Of a DNA stretch of 55,593 nucleotides, positions 16,996 to 26,102 are shown piece by piece (the stretch's first letter is position 1; each line of letters begins with the position of its first letter). The DNA is from CAZTTG01 sp964615935 (GTDB lineage: Bacteria; Planctomycetota; UBA1135; GCA-002686595): assembly GCA_964615935.1 (NCBI GenBank), contig CAZTTG010000038.1, forward strand, positions 1 to 55,593. Reading direction: 5' to 3'. Both the position numbers and the translations under genes were made by a program. The notes beneath the pieces were generated by a model. The model searched no databases and was not told the origin of the DNA. It saw only the letters and a list, made by a program, of their open reading frames with translations.

Positions 16996-17390
16996 GCGCG
17001 TCCACGGGGAAGGGCCCTGGACTCCCGAATCCCGCGCACCCCACCGCATCGAACGAGGGCGCCGCACCCGGTCGCCGGTGAGCCGGGAATGCTGAAACCA
17101 CCTCCTGCGCCCTGCTCGTGGCGATCTGGCGGATCTCGGCCCGCGCCGGCGGGCAGCATGCGCTGCAAGCCCGTACAGCGGAGGGACTTCAGGTCGGTAT
17201 GTCGGCCCGATCGGGCTGCGTCGATGCGGTCTCCAGGCCCCGAGAGGGGGGGGTGGCACCCGAGCCTCGCCTCGAGGGATTCTCTGGAAGGGAGGCTTCT
17301 GAATGAGAATGAGTCGCAATCGCATCTAGTTCCCGCTATGGGCATCGTCGGGACGCCCCGTCCCAAGGCAACCGAGACCCACAACACCCA

Positions 17391-17396
17391 TAGATT
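17391..17396 (+). promoter_or_regulatory. -10-like element TAGATT 8 nt before a GTG start
   Basis: TANNNT directly upstream of the start; transcription would begin within about 2 nt of the GTG at 17405. One of six such cases in the window. Confidence 0.4.
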
Positions 17397-17404
17397 GGAG
17401 ACCC

Positions 17405-18373
17405 GTGACACTTCCCATCACGAAGTCCCTTCGATGCTCGTCGCTCATCGCGGCCGGCCTTGCCCTGGGCAATCTTGCCATCGCCCAGGCCCAGCCCGAC
17501 ACGGACCGTGCTCCCAGCGCGGCGCTCTATCCCGATCAGCTCGCTCCCAGCCTCGCGGGATCGGGCCTCTCGATGGGCACCTGGCACCAGGATAGCCTGG
17601 GTTCGGGTCACGCGTCCGGGATCTGGCGCGACCACCAGGGGATCGCCCGCTACGCCTACGAGATCGACATGTACCCGGGGATCCTCTACGCCAGCCAGGC
17701 CGGTGGGGGCGGGCAGAATCTCAACTACGGCGCCGTGAGAGGCGTGGTCTACCGCTACGGCGAGCCTGCCACCTCGCCGCCCGTGGATCCGTCACCCGTG
17801 GGCTGGCTGGAGGGCCAGTTCGTGCGAGCCGAAGTAGGGCGGGGTCACTTCCGCGCTCACGTATACGATCCCACGATCACCGATCCCCTGCTCCTGGTTC
17901 CCCCGATCGGCTTCATCCGCGGCGTCTTCGCCCCGGTTCAGGACCAGATCGTCCCTCGGCGGGAATCCCCGTATGTCCCGCTCGACCCGACTCTGGCTCC
18001 GGGCATCGACCCTGGCGTGAGCTCCCCCGGGGGAGGCCCGGCGATCAACGATGCCGATCCGGACACCGCCAGCATGCGGGACGTCCTCAGGGCCAGCTCG
18101 GCCCAATGGCCGGATCGGATGACCGACGGCATCAGACTGAATGAGATCACCGGGATGGAACCCGGCTACCCGGACGGACTGCCCGCCCTGATCACAGACC
18201 GCGGGCACGGGTTCCCCTCCGGCGAGGATCCTATCTCCACCGATCCTGGCGGCGGAGGCCTGACGTTCACCGCCCAGGGGGCGGGGCAAAGGGGAAGCGT
18301 GGGGGCTTCCCTGACCCGGACCCCGCTGGGCGAAGAGGGCCTCTACCTCGCAGGATGGTCGATCTGGGGTTGA
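17405..18373 (+). CDS. Secreted protein of unknown function
   Basis: A 322-residue protein with an N-terminal signal peptide (SSLIAAGLALGNLAIAQAQ). The mature part is rich in Gly, Pro and Asp, with no cysteine pattern, catalytic motif or repeat that I recognise. Two aromatic stretches (GTWHQDSLGSGHASGIWRD and YAYEIDMYPGILYA) suggest a beta-structured start. The end, LGEEGLYLAGWSIWG, reads like a final beta strand. GTG is chosen as start, with GGAG 4 nt before it and TAGATT further up. A strong hairpin follows the stop, so it is probably monocistronic. Confidence 0.72.
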   Translation: MTLPITKSLRCSSLIAAGLALGNLAIAQAQPDTDRAPSAALYPDQLAPSLAGSGLSMGTWHQDSLGSGHASGIWRDHQGIARYAYEIDMYPGILYASQAGGGGQNLNYGAVRGVVYRYGEPATSPPVDPSPVGWLEGQFVRAEVGRGHFRAHVYDPTITDPLLLVPPIGFIRGVFAPVQDQIVPRRESPYVPLDPTLAPGIDPGVSSPGGGPAINDADPDTASMRDVLRASSAQWPDRMTDGIRLNEITGMEPGYPDGLPALITDRGHGFPSGEDPISTDPGGGGLTFTAQGAGQRGSVGASLTRTPLGEEGLYLAGWSIWG

Positions 18374-18401
18374 TCCCCTGTCCTTGGTGATTGTCATCCT
18401 C

Positions 18402-18432
18402 GGAGGGCCGGCGTTCCGCGCGCCGGCCCTCC
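18402..18432 (+). terminator. Perfect 12-bp hairpin after the secreted-protein gene
   Basis: GGAGGGCCGGCG (18402-18413) pairs with CGCCGGCCCTCC (18421-18432), with a 7-base loop, 28 nt after the stop. No T-run follows, as for the other GC-rich hairpins here. Confidence 0.55.
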
Positions 18433-18636
18433 ACTTCGCCAGACAGACAGGCCCGGTTTCAGGCATGGAGGCGAAGTCCACCGACCCCCCTCGGCGAGCA
18501 TCGAGGGAATGGTGGGTCCGGCAATCCGGGGATGAGCGGCCGGTCGGGCCCGGACGATGGGCCGCACCAGGTCGTTGACAGCTCGACCCCTCATCAGGGA
18601 AGCCGGGAACAAGGGAGGATACGGAGGACGGAGAGC

Positions 18637-20535
18637 ATGGATGGACTCGAACATGCTGGTGATTGCATATCTGCCACGAGGCGGACCAACTACACCACGC
18701 TGCGCCTTCGCAGCTCCCGGCAACACGGACGGGTTTGGATCGTCCACGATGACCGGATGCGCCGCGATGTCGTACTGAAGGAGCTGCCCGACAGGTCCAT
18801 CGATGACACGGCCCTCCACGAGAGGTTCGAGCGAGAAGCGCTGATCACTGCCCAGCTGGAGCACCCGAACATCGTCCCGGCCTACGAGATCGGGCGACGC
18901 CCCGATTCGGGAGCCCCCTACTACACAATGCGCTTCGTTCAGGGCCAGACCCTGCGCGAGAGCATAGCGCAGTTCTTCAGCCAGAACCGGGAGGTGCGCA
19001 GGCAGTCCATGGAGTTTCGCCGCCTCTTGAGCGCCTTTGTGGATGTCTGCAACGCGGTCGCCTATGCCCACTCCCGAGGGGTCGTGCACCGCGATCTCAA
19101 GCCGTCCAACATCGTGCTCGGCGAATTCGGAGAGGTGGTGCTGCTGGACTGGGGGATCGCGAAGGCCTGCGCCGCCGAGCCGGGCGGCGAGGCCGGCGAC
19201 AGCAGGGCTGCCGTCTCCGTCGACTGCGATGAGACCAACCATGGCACCGTGGTGGGCACGCCCGCCTACATGTCCCCCGAGCAGGCGCGGGGGGAGGTCA
19301 GCTCGATCGGACCGCAGACGGACGTCTACGGTCTGGGGGCCATCCTGTTCGAGATCCTGACAGGCCGCGCGCCACACGCCGAGTGGGCCCCGGGTAGGAT
19401 CGTCCACGCCGTCTCCCATCTCGATGCACGCAGACCCATATCCGTGAACAAGGGGGCGCCCCGTGCGCTGGACGCCATCTGCGCACGCGCGATGGCGAGA
19501 TCCGCTGCCGATCGATACGCCTCTGCGAGTGATCTGGTGAACGACATCCAGCGCTGGATGGCCGACGAGTCGGTATCGGTCTACTCCCCTCGACTCCGCG
19601 AGCGGCTCACTCACTGCATCCGTACCCACCCGAAGCTGGCGCTCACCGGTCTCCTGGCGCTGATCGGGCTGCTGGTGTTCGGGGCCAATCTGCTTCGATT
19701 GACCATGCACGAACGCCAGAACCAGCTCATCGAATCCCTGGCCCGGGAGATCGAGCTGGGGACCGAGGTGCTGCACGCGTTGAGCAGCCAGCAGGCCGCG
19801 ATGGGGCCCGTATCGAGGGAGGAGTTCGGAGCCTTCGTAAGGCCCTATCTCGATCGGCGGAAGGACCTGCAGGCCCTGGAGTGGATACCCGTCGTTCGGG
19901 GCCACGAGAGAGCGGCCTACGAGCGGGCCAGCCGAGAAGCGGGATTCAGGGGCTTCCAGTTCACGGAGCTCCTCCCCCCGGGGGGGGTAGTGCGGGCGGC
20001 AGAGCGCGAGGAGTACTATCCCGTCTACTACGTCGAGCCCGGCGAAGGGAACGAGCAGGCACTCGGCCTTGATCTGGGCTCATGCCCCGATCGCCTGCAA
20101 GCCCTGAGGCTCGCCTGGGAGCGAGGCCGCCCCGTCGCGACGGCGCCGGTCGACCTCGTGCAGATGTCGGGGGAGGGGCCGGGCGTCCTCATCTTCAATG
20201 CGGTGTGCCAGGATGAGTCGACCACCGCCGGCCGACAGGAAGGATACGCACTCGGAGTCTACAGCATCGAGAGGCTCCTCAATGCAGCGTGGCAGCATGT
20301 CTCCCTAGGCCATCTGGTGGTGCGCGTATTCGATGTCACGGATCCCTCGAGCCCCCATCTTCTGTGGAGCAATTCTCGAGGGATCGAACAGCCGGGCTTG
20401 ATCGAGGCCGACGACGGTCGCCTCTCAGGGGCAATGTGGGCGATCACGCGAACCGTGGACGTCTGTGGCCGAGCCTGGAAGGTGACCACGCAGGCGAGAC
20501 CCTCCTTCCTGCTCCACTACCCCTTCTCGGAGTAG
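18637..20535 (+). CDS. Membrane Ser/Thr protein kinase with extracytoplasmic CHASE domain
   Basis: A 632-residue Hanks-type kinase. The cytoplasmic catalytic domain (about 20-300) has the invariant Lys in VVLKEL, HRDLKPSN near residue 150, DWG in place of DFG near 170, and GTPAYMSPEQARG. The Gly-rich loop is degenerate (SSRQHG). A membrane helix (LALTGLLALIGLLVFGANLL) lies at about 332-352. The outside part matches the CHASE sensor domain: LEWIPVVRGHERAAYERASREAG, then PVYYVEPGEGNEQALGLDL, a GRPVATAPVDLVQ block and a final strand. CHASE domains bind small ligands, cytokinin in plants, and are usual on histidine kinases and cyclases; their use on a Ser/Thr kinase is unusual. The ATG at 18637 has GGAG 8 nt upstream. 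Confidence 0.9.
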   Translation: MDGLEHAGDCISATRRTNYTTLRLRSSRQHGRVWIVHDDRMRRDVVLKELPDRSIDDTALHERFEREALITAQLEHPNIVPAYEIGRRPDSGAPYYTMRFVQGQTLRESIAQFFSQNREVRRQSMEFRRLLSAFVDVCNAVAYAHSRGVVHRDLKPSNIVLGEFGEVVLLDWGIAKACAAEPGGEAGDSRAAVSVDCDETNHGTVVGTPAYMSPEQARGEVSSIGPQTDVYGLGAILFEILTGRAPHAEWAPGRIVHAVSHLDARRPISVNKGAPRALDAICARAMARSAADRYASASDLVNDIQRWMADESVSVYSPRLRERLTHCIRTHPKLALTGLLALIGLLVFGANLLRLTMHERQNQLIESLAREIELGTEVLHALSSQQAAMGPVSREEFGAFVRPYLDRRKDLQALEWIPVVRGHERAAYERASREAGFRGFQFTELLPPGGVVRAAEREEYYPVYYVEPGEGNEQALGLDLGSCPDRLQALRLAWERGRPVATAPVDLVQMSGEGPGVLIFNAVCQDESTTAGRQEGYALGVYSIERLLNAAWQHVSLGHLVVRVFDVTDPSSPHLLWSNSRGIEQPGLIEADDGRLSGAMWAITRTVDVCGRAWKVTTQARPSFLLHYPFSE

Positions 20536-20880
20536 ACGCCGCGCGGGATACGGCGCGTCCATCGAGCTCGAGCCTTGTCCCTGCGCCTGCGGCCGCCATC
20601 CGCTGTTCGTCTCGTCAGCAGCCTGACGAGCGGAGCGGCCACGAGAGTCACCGATGGGATCCGGACCGCCATCCAGCCGATCATGTCCTCTTGCCGGGCC
20701 AAACCGCACACGAGTCACCGGTGGGGGAGCCTCGGCTGGGCCGGGAGCGCCCATCCCGGCAATCCCGGTAGGGGCAGGAGAGCGGTACTCGGGGCGTCGC
20801 CGCGAGCCGACCCAATCCTCACTTCCTCATGGTTGCGCGATTGCGCAGGGGGAGGTAATTGGGAGGAAGAGAACGACGGG
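20536..20880. other. Intergenic region with a hairpin (345 bases)
   Basis: No gene is convincing. CTCGTCAG (20611-20618) pairs with CTGACGAG (20623-20630) around a 4-base loop, flanked by a further CCGCT/AGCGG pair. It lies 75 nt after the kinase stop and probably ends that transcript. Purine-rich GGGAGGAAG lies about 12 nt before the next ATG. The remainder holds nothing I recognise. Confidence 0.4.
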
Positions 20881-21654
20881 ATGTCTGTCGAGGCCACGGG
20901 GATTCACGGGGACGCCGCCTGCACCGCTTCTCGGCTCGTGCGGTTCACCACGGCCGTTCGTCTGATCCTGTTCGTCTCGCTGGTCATCGCACTCGCGCCG
21001 ATCGCGATCGCGTTCGGTCCGAACGAGGAGCCGGTCATGGATGGCATGGTCGGGCTGCTCCTCCTGGCCTCGCCGCTCCTGGTGTGGTTCACCATCGAAC
21101 CCGAAGCCCCCGCCGACCAGACCGGCGGGCCGCTCCACCAAGCCCCGCTCTGGATTCGCTTTCCCTTCCTCGTCGGCGGGCCGAGCGGCGTGGCGCTCTT
21201 CCTGCTCACCTTCACGGTGGTGATCCTGGAGTACCTGGTGTGGCTGCGCTTCGGCAGCGAGAGCGGCGTGTGGCTCTCCGATGACGATCCCGTGCAGCTC
21301 ATCATGGGCTTCCTCTACGCCTGCGCGTACGTGCTGCTGCCGGTGGGCCTGTGCTCGCCGTTCCTCCGCCGCCCGTGGGGCATGGCCATCGCCGCGGTCG
21401 CCTGCATGGCGTCGTACCCGGTGTTGAAGGCCCTGTTTCCTCCCGGACCCCGGGAGCCCCGTACGCTCACCGAGCTCGGCGATCCCTTTGACATGATCCG
21501 CACCGTGCTGGGTGACGGCACCCTGATCCACTATGCGCGGGATGACTTCGCCGTCCTCTGCGGACTGGCGGCCTTGGGGGTGCTGCTCAACGCGCCTCGC
21601 GTCGTTCGCCGCTGGCGTGAGCTGTCCCGTCGGTTTGCGCTGGCCATCGACTGA
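20881..21654 (+). CDS. Polytopic membrane protein of unknown function
   Basis: A 257-residue protein with about six or seven hydrophobic segments, for example FTTAVRLILFVSLVIALAPIAIAF, MVGLLLLASPLLVWFTI, VALFLLTFTVVILEYLVWL, LIMGFLYACAYVLLPVGL, MAIAAVACMASYPVLKAL and FAVLCGLAALGVLL. A soluble loop near residues 190-225 (PREPRTLTELGDPFDMIRTVLGDG) precedes the last helix, and an Arg-rich tail follows. No transporter or enzyme signature is seen. It is followed by a convergent tRNA gene. Confidence 0.7.
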   Translation: MSVEATGIHGDAACTASRLVRFTTAVRLILFVSLVIALAPIAIAFGPNEEPVMDGMVGLLLLASPLLVWFTIEPEAPADQTGGPLHQAPLWIRFPFLVGGPSGVALFLLTFTVVILEYLVWLRFGSESGVWLSDDDPVQLIMGFLYACAYVLLPVGLCSPFLRRPWGMAIAAVACMASYPVLKALFPPGPREPRTLTELGDPFDMIRTVLGDGTLIHYARDDFAVLCGLAALGVLLNAPRVVRRWRELSRRFALAID

Positions 21655-21711
21655 GCAGCGTGGGACTGCAGGACCCTGGGCCAGGATCGGCCGTGACGGA
21701 GAATCGAGGGC

Positions 21712-21796
<85 letters not shown>

Positions 21797-21849
21797 ACGG
21801 TGGGGATAGGATAGCCCTTGGCCGCCGTGGATGGCCACCCCGCAGGGGC

Positions 21850-22872
21850 TCATCCCCCTCGCCGGTGCATCTCCATGTGCGGCTGGTCTCGCAGCTCCTC
21901 GGGCGGGAGCAGGGCGCGGCGGTCGTGCTCGGCGAGGCGGTCCTCGGCGCCTCGGTCGGCTCGGGATCGCCAGGCGCCAGCGATGAGACCGGCCAGGGTG
22001 GCCTCGTCCACACCCGCCCGCAAGGGCGCCGCCAGGTCGGTGCCCGAGCTGGCGTAGAGGCAGCGGAACCACTGCCCATCCGCGGTCACGCGGCTGCGAT
22101 CGCAGGCGGAGCAGAAGGGGGACGTGGTGGAGGAGATCACCCCGAAGACCTGGCCGTCCGGGAGGCGATAGCGATCCGCCGGCGCCGAGGTCTCCTCGGA
22201 GAGGGGCTCGACCTCGCCATGGCGGGCGGAGAGGCGCTCCAGGATCTCGGCGCGAGAGACCACGTCCCGCATCGTCCAGCGCGTGGCGCCGCCCACGTCC
22301 ATGTACTCGATGAAGCGCAGCTCGGCGCCGATGCCACGGCCGAACTCGAGCAGCTCGACGAGCTCGTCGTCGTTGACCCCCCGCATCACCACGGTGTCCA
22401 CCTTGATGGGATCGAAGCCGGCCGAGCGGGCGGCGTCGATGCCGGCCAGCACCCGGGAGAGGTCGTCGCGCTGGGTCAGGGCGCGGAAGCGATCGGCGCG
22501 CAGGGTGTCCAGGCTCACCGTGAGGCGATGAAGGCCGGCCTTGGCCAGGGAAGCGGCCTGCTCGGCGAGGAGGATCCCGTTGGTCGTCATCGCCAGGTCG
22601 CGCAGGCCGGACTTGCCGGCCAGGACGGCGATCAGCTCGGACACGCCCCGGCGCAGGAGGGGCTCACCGCCGGTCAGGCGCAGCTTGTCGACGCCGAGAT
22701 CCAGGAAGACGTCCACCAGGGCGCTGATCTCCTCGAAGGAGAGCAGGCGCTCGCGCGGGAGCCAGGCGTACTCGCCCTCCGGCATGCAGTAGTCACAACG
22801 CAGGTTGCAGCGGTCGGTGACCGACACGCGCAGGTTGCGCAGGGGCCGCGAGCAGGCATCTACGAGCGACAT
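21850..22872 (-). CDS. moaA: GTP 3',8-cyclase MoaA (molybdenum cofactor biosynthesis)
   Basis: A 340-residue radical SAM enzyme that rearranges GTP to 3',8-cyclo-GTP in the first step of molybdopterin synthesis. The radical SAM cluster motif CNLRCDYCMP is near residue 20. The second cluster, which binds GTP, is C-SA-C with a third Cys 13 residues on (FCSACDRSRV...WFRC). LRLTGGEPLLR is the SAM-binding GGE, and the protein ends in Gly-Gly, the MoaA tail that is needed for activity. The ATG at 22872 is chosen because the family begins just there. TACAAT on this strand at 22924-22919 could be its -10 box. No other moa gene lies in the window. Confidence 0.95.
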   Translation of the reverse strand: MSLVDACSRPLRNLRVSVTDRCNLRCDYCMPEGEYAWLPRERLLSFEEISALVDVFLDLGVDKLRLTGGEPLLRRGVSELIAVLAGKSGLRDLAMTTNGILLAEQAASLAKAGLHRLTVSLDTLRADRFRALTQRDDLSRVLAGIDAARSAGFDPIKVDTVVMRGVNDDELVELLEFGRGIGAELRFIEYMDVGGATRWTMRDVVSRAEILERLSARHGEVEPLSEETSAPADRYRLPDGQVFGVISSTTSPFCSACDRSRVTADGQWFRCLYASSGTDLAAPLRAGVDEATLAGLIAGAWRSRADRGAEDRLAEHDRRALLPPEELRDQPHMEMHRRGG

Positions 22873-22984
22873 GCGGGGAGGGGTGGGTGAGCTCCGGGCG
22901 GGCGGGGGGCGATCCCGCATTGTAGGCGAGGCCCGGAGGGCGGAGAAGGGCCCAAAGGACGAGAAGTCCGGGGAGCGAGGGGCC

Positions 22985-24826
22985 TCAGGAGCGGGACGGG
23001 CCGGCGGGGGACTTGAGCTCCCTCAGCCGCCGGTCGTAACCCCGGCCCAGCTCGTTGCGGTCGAGCATGGTGAGGAGCCGGCTGGAGTCCTCGGCGTCCA
23101 CCACCGGGATCGAGTTGATGTGCAGCTCGGTCATGTGCCGCAGGGCCTGGTCCAGGCTGTCCTCCAGGACCACCGTGGTCACCCCCTCGGTCATGAAGTC
23201 GCGCACGATCACGAGGTCCTCGATCACGTTCTCGCGGAAGATGCGCCGCACGTCGCCCATCGAGAAGATGCCCACCAGCGCCCCTTCGCGGTCCATCACC
23301 GGGTAGTAGGACTGGTTGGAAGTGGAGACGATCGAGAGCACCTGCCGCAAGGTGGCGGTGTCGGACATCATCACCGGCTTCTCGCTGGTGTCCACCACGT
23401 CGGAGACGCTCATGCGTCCCAGGACGTCCACCACGAACTCGCCCGTGTGGGCGGGGGAGTCCACCAGGCCGGGGACCTGCTCGCGGTAAGCCGTCCAGCC
23501 GGTGGAGAGCAGCACGTGCACCACCGAGACGAAGAGCAGCGGCGCCAGGAGCGTGTAGTGACCGGTCATCTCGCTGACCATGATCACCGAGGCCATGGGG
23601 CACTTGGCTACGCCCGCGAAGAAGCCCCCCATGCCCACCAGGGCGAAGGCCGCGGGCTCGAGGTTCCAGGAGGGGAACCAGGCCGCCGCGATCTGACCCA
23701 CCGCGCCACCCAGGCACGCGCCGATGGCGAGCGAAGGCGCGAAGATGCCGCCCGACCCGCCGCTGGCGATGGACAGGGTGGTCGCGGCGATCTTGGCGAA
23801 CACCAGGATCAGGAGCACCCGGATGCCAACCGATCCCGTCACCGAGGCGTTGATCAGGTCGTAGCCGCCGAAGAGGACCCCGTGGGACCCGGCCTGGGTG
23901 AAGCTCGTGATGGCCAGGGTCAGGAGCCCCAGGCCCAGACCCCCGGTGGCCGCCTTGAGCGGCAGCGGGATCCGGCGCAGCCGCTCGGTGAAGTCGTGCA
24001 GCCCGTAGAAGGTGCGGGTGTAGACCCAGCCAACCACCGCGCACAGGATGCCCAGCACCAGGTAGACGAGCAGCTCCTGGGGACCGCCGAAGTGCAGCCG
24101 CTCGAGCAGGGTGGGGTCGATCTCGAGCGCCCGCTCCCGGCCGGTGATGGCGGTCATCGTGGTGTAGGCGACGATCGAGGCGATGATGCAGGGGACCAGC
24201 GGCTCCCCCTCGAACTCCATCTTGCGGTAGGGCACTTCGGCCATCAGGAGGGCGCCGCCCATGGGCGCGGTGAACATCGCGCCCACGCCGGCCGTGGCCC
24301 CGGCCAGGAGGAAGGTCCGCCGGTCGCGATCGGAGAGCTTGAGCGCGCCGGCCATCACGCTGCCCACGCCCGCGCCCACCTGGGCCACGGGGCCCTCCTT
24401 CCCGGCCGAGCCCCCGCTGCCGATGGTGCAGGCGCTGGCGATGGCCTTGAGCCAGATGACCCGGCCGCGCACCGCGCCCGCGGCCCGGTGGAAGGCCTTG
24501 ATCACCGCGTCGGTGCCGTGGCCTGTGGCCTCGGGAGCGAAGCGCCAGGTCAGCCATCCGGCCGCCAGGCCCCCGAGGGTGGGCAGCAGGACCACCCACC
24601 ACGCGCGCAGGTCGAAGGCGTCCAGGCCCGAGCCCTCGATCCCGGTCCCGCGCCGGAAGAGCAGCTCGGTGACCCAGTGCAGGAGGGCGTCGAAGGCCAC
24701 CGCCGTGAGCCCGGTGGCCAGACCGATGGCGGAGGCCAGCAGGACCCACTTGCCGGCCTGCCCCAGATCCAGCCCGCGCAGCACGCTGCCCAGACCCCTC
24801 AGGGGATTCCTGCCCTCCGCAGACAT
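22985..24826 (-). CDS. ClC-type chloride channel or transporter with two CBS domains
   Basis: A 613-residue membrane protein. The ClC signatures are GSGGS (136-140) for the anion site, GKEGP (142-146) with gating Glu144, and GGSGGIFAPSLAIGA near the third motif. About 16 short or tilted helices span residues 25-440. The cytoplasmic end has two CBS modules (roughly residues 455-525 and 530-600, with VDVLGRMSVSDVV and VRDFMTEGVTTVV), which often sense adenine nucleotides. The gating Glu is kept; whether this is a channel or an H+/anion exchanger is not settled here. TACGCT lies 6 nt before the ATG. Confidence 0.94.
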   Translation of the reverse strand: MSAEGRNPLRGLGSVLRGLDLGQAGKWVLLASAIGLATGLTAVAFDALLHWVTELLFRRGTGIEGSGLDAFDLRAWWVVLLPTLGGLAAGWLTWRFAPEATGHGTDAVIKAFHRAAGAVRGRVIWLKAIASACTIGSGGSAGKEGPVAQVGAGVGSVMAGALKLSDRDRRTFLLAGATAGVGAMFTAPMGGALLMAEVPYRKMEFEGEPLVPCIIASIVAYTTMTAITGRERALEIDPTLLERLHFGGPQELLVYLVLGILCAVVGWVYTRTFYGLHDFTERLRRIPLPLKAATGGLGLGLLTLAITSFTQAGSHGVLFGGYDLINASVTGSVGIRVLLILVFAKIAATTLSIASGGSGGIFAPSLAIGACLGGAVGQIAAAWFPSWNLEPAAFALVGMGGFFAGVAKCPMASVIMVSEMTGHYTLLAPLLFVSVVHVLLSTGWTAYREQVPGLVDSPAHTGEFVVDVLGRMSVSDVVDTSEKPVMMSDTATLRQVLSIVSTSNQSYYPVMDREGALVGIFSMGDVRRIFRENVIEDLVIVRDFMTEGVTTVVLEDSLDQALRHMTELHINSIPVVDAEDSSRLLTMLDRNELGRGYDRRLRELKSPAGPSRS

Positions 24827-24832
24827 GCGGGG

Positions 24833-24838
24833 AGCGTA
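24833..24838 (-). promoter_or_regulatory. -10-like element TACGCT 6 nt before the ClC start
   Basis: Read on the minus strand, TACGCT, then CCCCGC, then ATG. Identical in hexamer and spacing to the element at 29010-29015. No Shine-Dalgarno site lies between. Confidence 0.45.
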
Positions 24839-24966
24839 ACAAAGGGCCCTGGCGGCTTCCGCACCCGGCTCCCCTGCTTCGGCGGAGCCCGCGCGCCGCG
24901 AGGGGCTAAGCTGAGGGCGGCGGAGGCCGGCAAAGGCTCGCACCGCCTCGATCCGATAAGGGCACC

Positions 24967-26082
24967 ATGATGGACTCGCCGCGACCCGATGGCCTCGACC
25001 GCCGCAGCTTCCTGGCCGGCGCCGGACTCTACTCGCTCGGCCCCCTGGCCCTCGACCTGGCGAGGCAGCAGCGGCCCAAGCCCAAGCGCGAGCTCCTGCC
25101 CACGCCCGACCTCTCCGACGAGAGGATCCTGCGCCGCGTGGCGGGCATCCGGCCCTACCGCCGGCGCTGCTTCCGGCTCGAGCTGGACGAGGAGGGCCGG
25201 CGCGCGCTGGTGCACAGCTACGGCCACGGCGGCGCCGGCTTCACCCTGTCCTGGGGCTGCGCCGAGGAGGTGGCCGATCTCCTGCAATCCGGATTCCGGC
25301 CCCCGGAGAAGATCGCGGTCCTGGGGGCCGGGGTCATGGGCCTCACCACGGCCTGGGTGCTGCGCCAGCGCGGCCATGGCGTGCGCATCTACGCCCGCGA
25401 GCTCCCCCCCGAGACCACCTCGGACCTGGCCGGCGCCCAGTGGGCTCCGGCGGCCGTCGAGCGGGGCTCCACCCCGGCCGAGAACCGGCGCTACGACCGG
25501 ATCCTGAAGCGGTCCTGGAAGGGCTTCGAGCGCCTGGCGGGACCGAAGAAGGGCTGGGGGGTCCTCCTGCGGCCGACCCACGTGTGCGAGGACCCCAAGA
25601 CCAGCCTGAAGCTCGTGCCCCCGGGCACCGTCGCCAAGCCGCTGCGCTTCAACAAGATGCCCTTCGAGGGGCCCAAGCGCACCGGCTGGCTGTACCGGAC
25701 CTTCATGATCGAGCCGCCGGTCTTCCTCCCGCGCCTCCTGGAGGAGGTCCGGGGGCTGGGCGTCGAGGTGGTCCAGAGGAGCTTCGAGACCCGCCGCCAG
25801 CTCGACCTGCTGGAGGAGCGGGCCGCGGTCGTCTGTCTGGGGATGGGGGCCCGCAAGCTCCTCGACGATCGCTTCCTGATGCCCCTGCGCGGGCAGCTCG
25901 TGCACCTCGAGCCGCAGTCCTTGCCGTACATGCTCAACTTCAGGAGGGGGGTCCTGATCCCGCGGCGGGATGCCCTGGTGGTGGGGGGGACACAGGAGCT
26001 GGATGTGAGCGACCCCAAGCCGGACCCGAAGGCGTGCCGGGCGATCCTGGAGCGGTATCGGGAGTTCTTCGGGGTGGGCTGA
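24967..26082 (+). CDS. Tat-exported FAD oxidoreductase: circularly permuted D-amino-acid oxidase fold
   Basis: A 371-residue protein with a twin-arginine signal (DRRSFLAGAGLYSLGPLAL). In ordinary D-amino-acid oxidases the FAD-binding GxGxxG is at the N-terminus and the GFRPVRP and HNYGHGGYGLT blocks are at the C-terminus. Here the order is swapped: GIRPYRRRCFRLEL (60-73) and HSYGHGGAGFTLSWG (83-97) come first, then IAVLGAGVMGLTTAW (116-130), TTSDLAGAQWAP, and a C-terminal end at ALVVGGTQELDVSDPKP. Arg62 corresponds to the substrate-carboxylate Arg of the family. The loop carrying the two active-site Tyr of mammalian enzymes is shortened (RRGVLIPRR), so the substrate is uncertain. It would act in the periplasm. 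It is divergent from the ClC gene. Confidence 0.85.
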   Translation: MMDSPRPDGLDRRSFLAGAGLYSLGPLALDLARQQRPKPKRELLPTPDLSDERILRRVAGIRPYRRRCFRLELDEEGRRALVHSYGHGGAGFTLSWGCAEEVADLLQSGFRPPEKIAVLGAGVMGLTTAWVLRQRGHGVRIYARELPPETTSDLAGAQWAPAAVERGSTPAENRRYDRILKRSWKGFERLAGPKKGWGVLLRPTHVCEDPKTSLKLVPPGTVAKPLRFNKMPFEGPKRTGWLYRTFMIEPPVFLPRLLEEVRGLGVEVVQRSFETRRQLDLLEERAAVVCLGMGARKLLDDRFLMPLRGQLVHLEPQSLPYMLNFRRGVLIPRRDALVVGGTQELDVSDPKPDPKACRAILERYREFFGVG

Positions 26083-26102
26083 GCCGACCGCCCGCGGCCG
26101 AT

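Larger units (their letters stand above)
16902..17404. other. Intergenic region after the redox operon (503 bases)
   Basis: No gene is convincing on either strand. It contains a hairpin at 16970-16995 (GTTCGGGG/CCCCGAAC, 10-base loop), probably ending the operon. At 17304-17318 there is a partial 7-1-7 inverted repeat, TGAGAATGAGTCGCA, resembling a Fur box at 11 of 14 arm positions. At 17391-17396 TAGATT lies 8 nt before the next start codon. Confidence 0.5.

Noticed and set aside
17304..17318. Fur box TGAGAATGAGTCGCA
   Set aside because: It matches 11 of 14 arm positions but the downstream gene has no iron link and no second copy was seen.
22805..24970. Long open frames opposite the ClC, MoaA, ClpB and PPK1 genes
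   Set aside because: These are His/Gly/Arg/Asp-rich antisense frames expected in very GC-rich coding DNA, without domains or ribosome sites.
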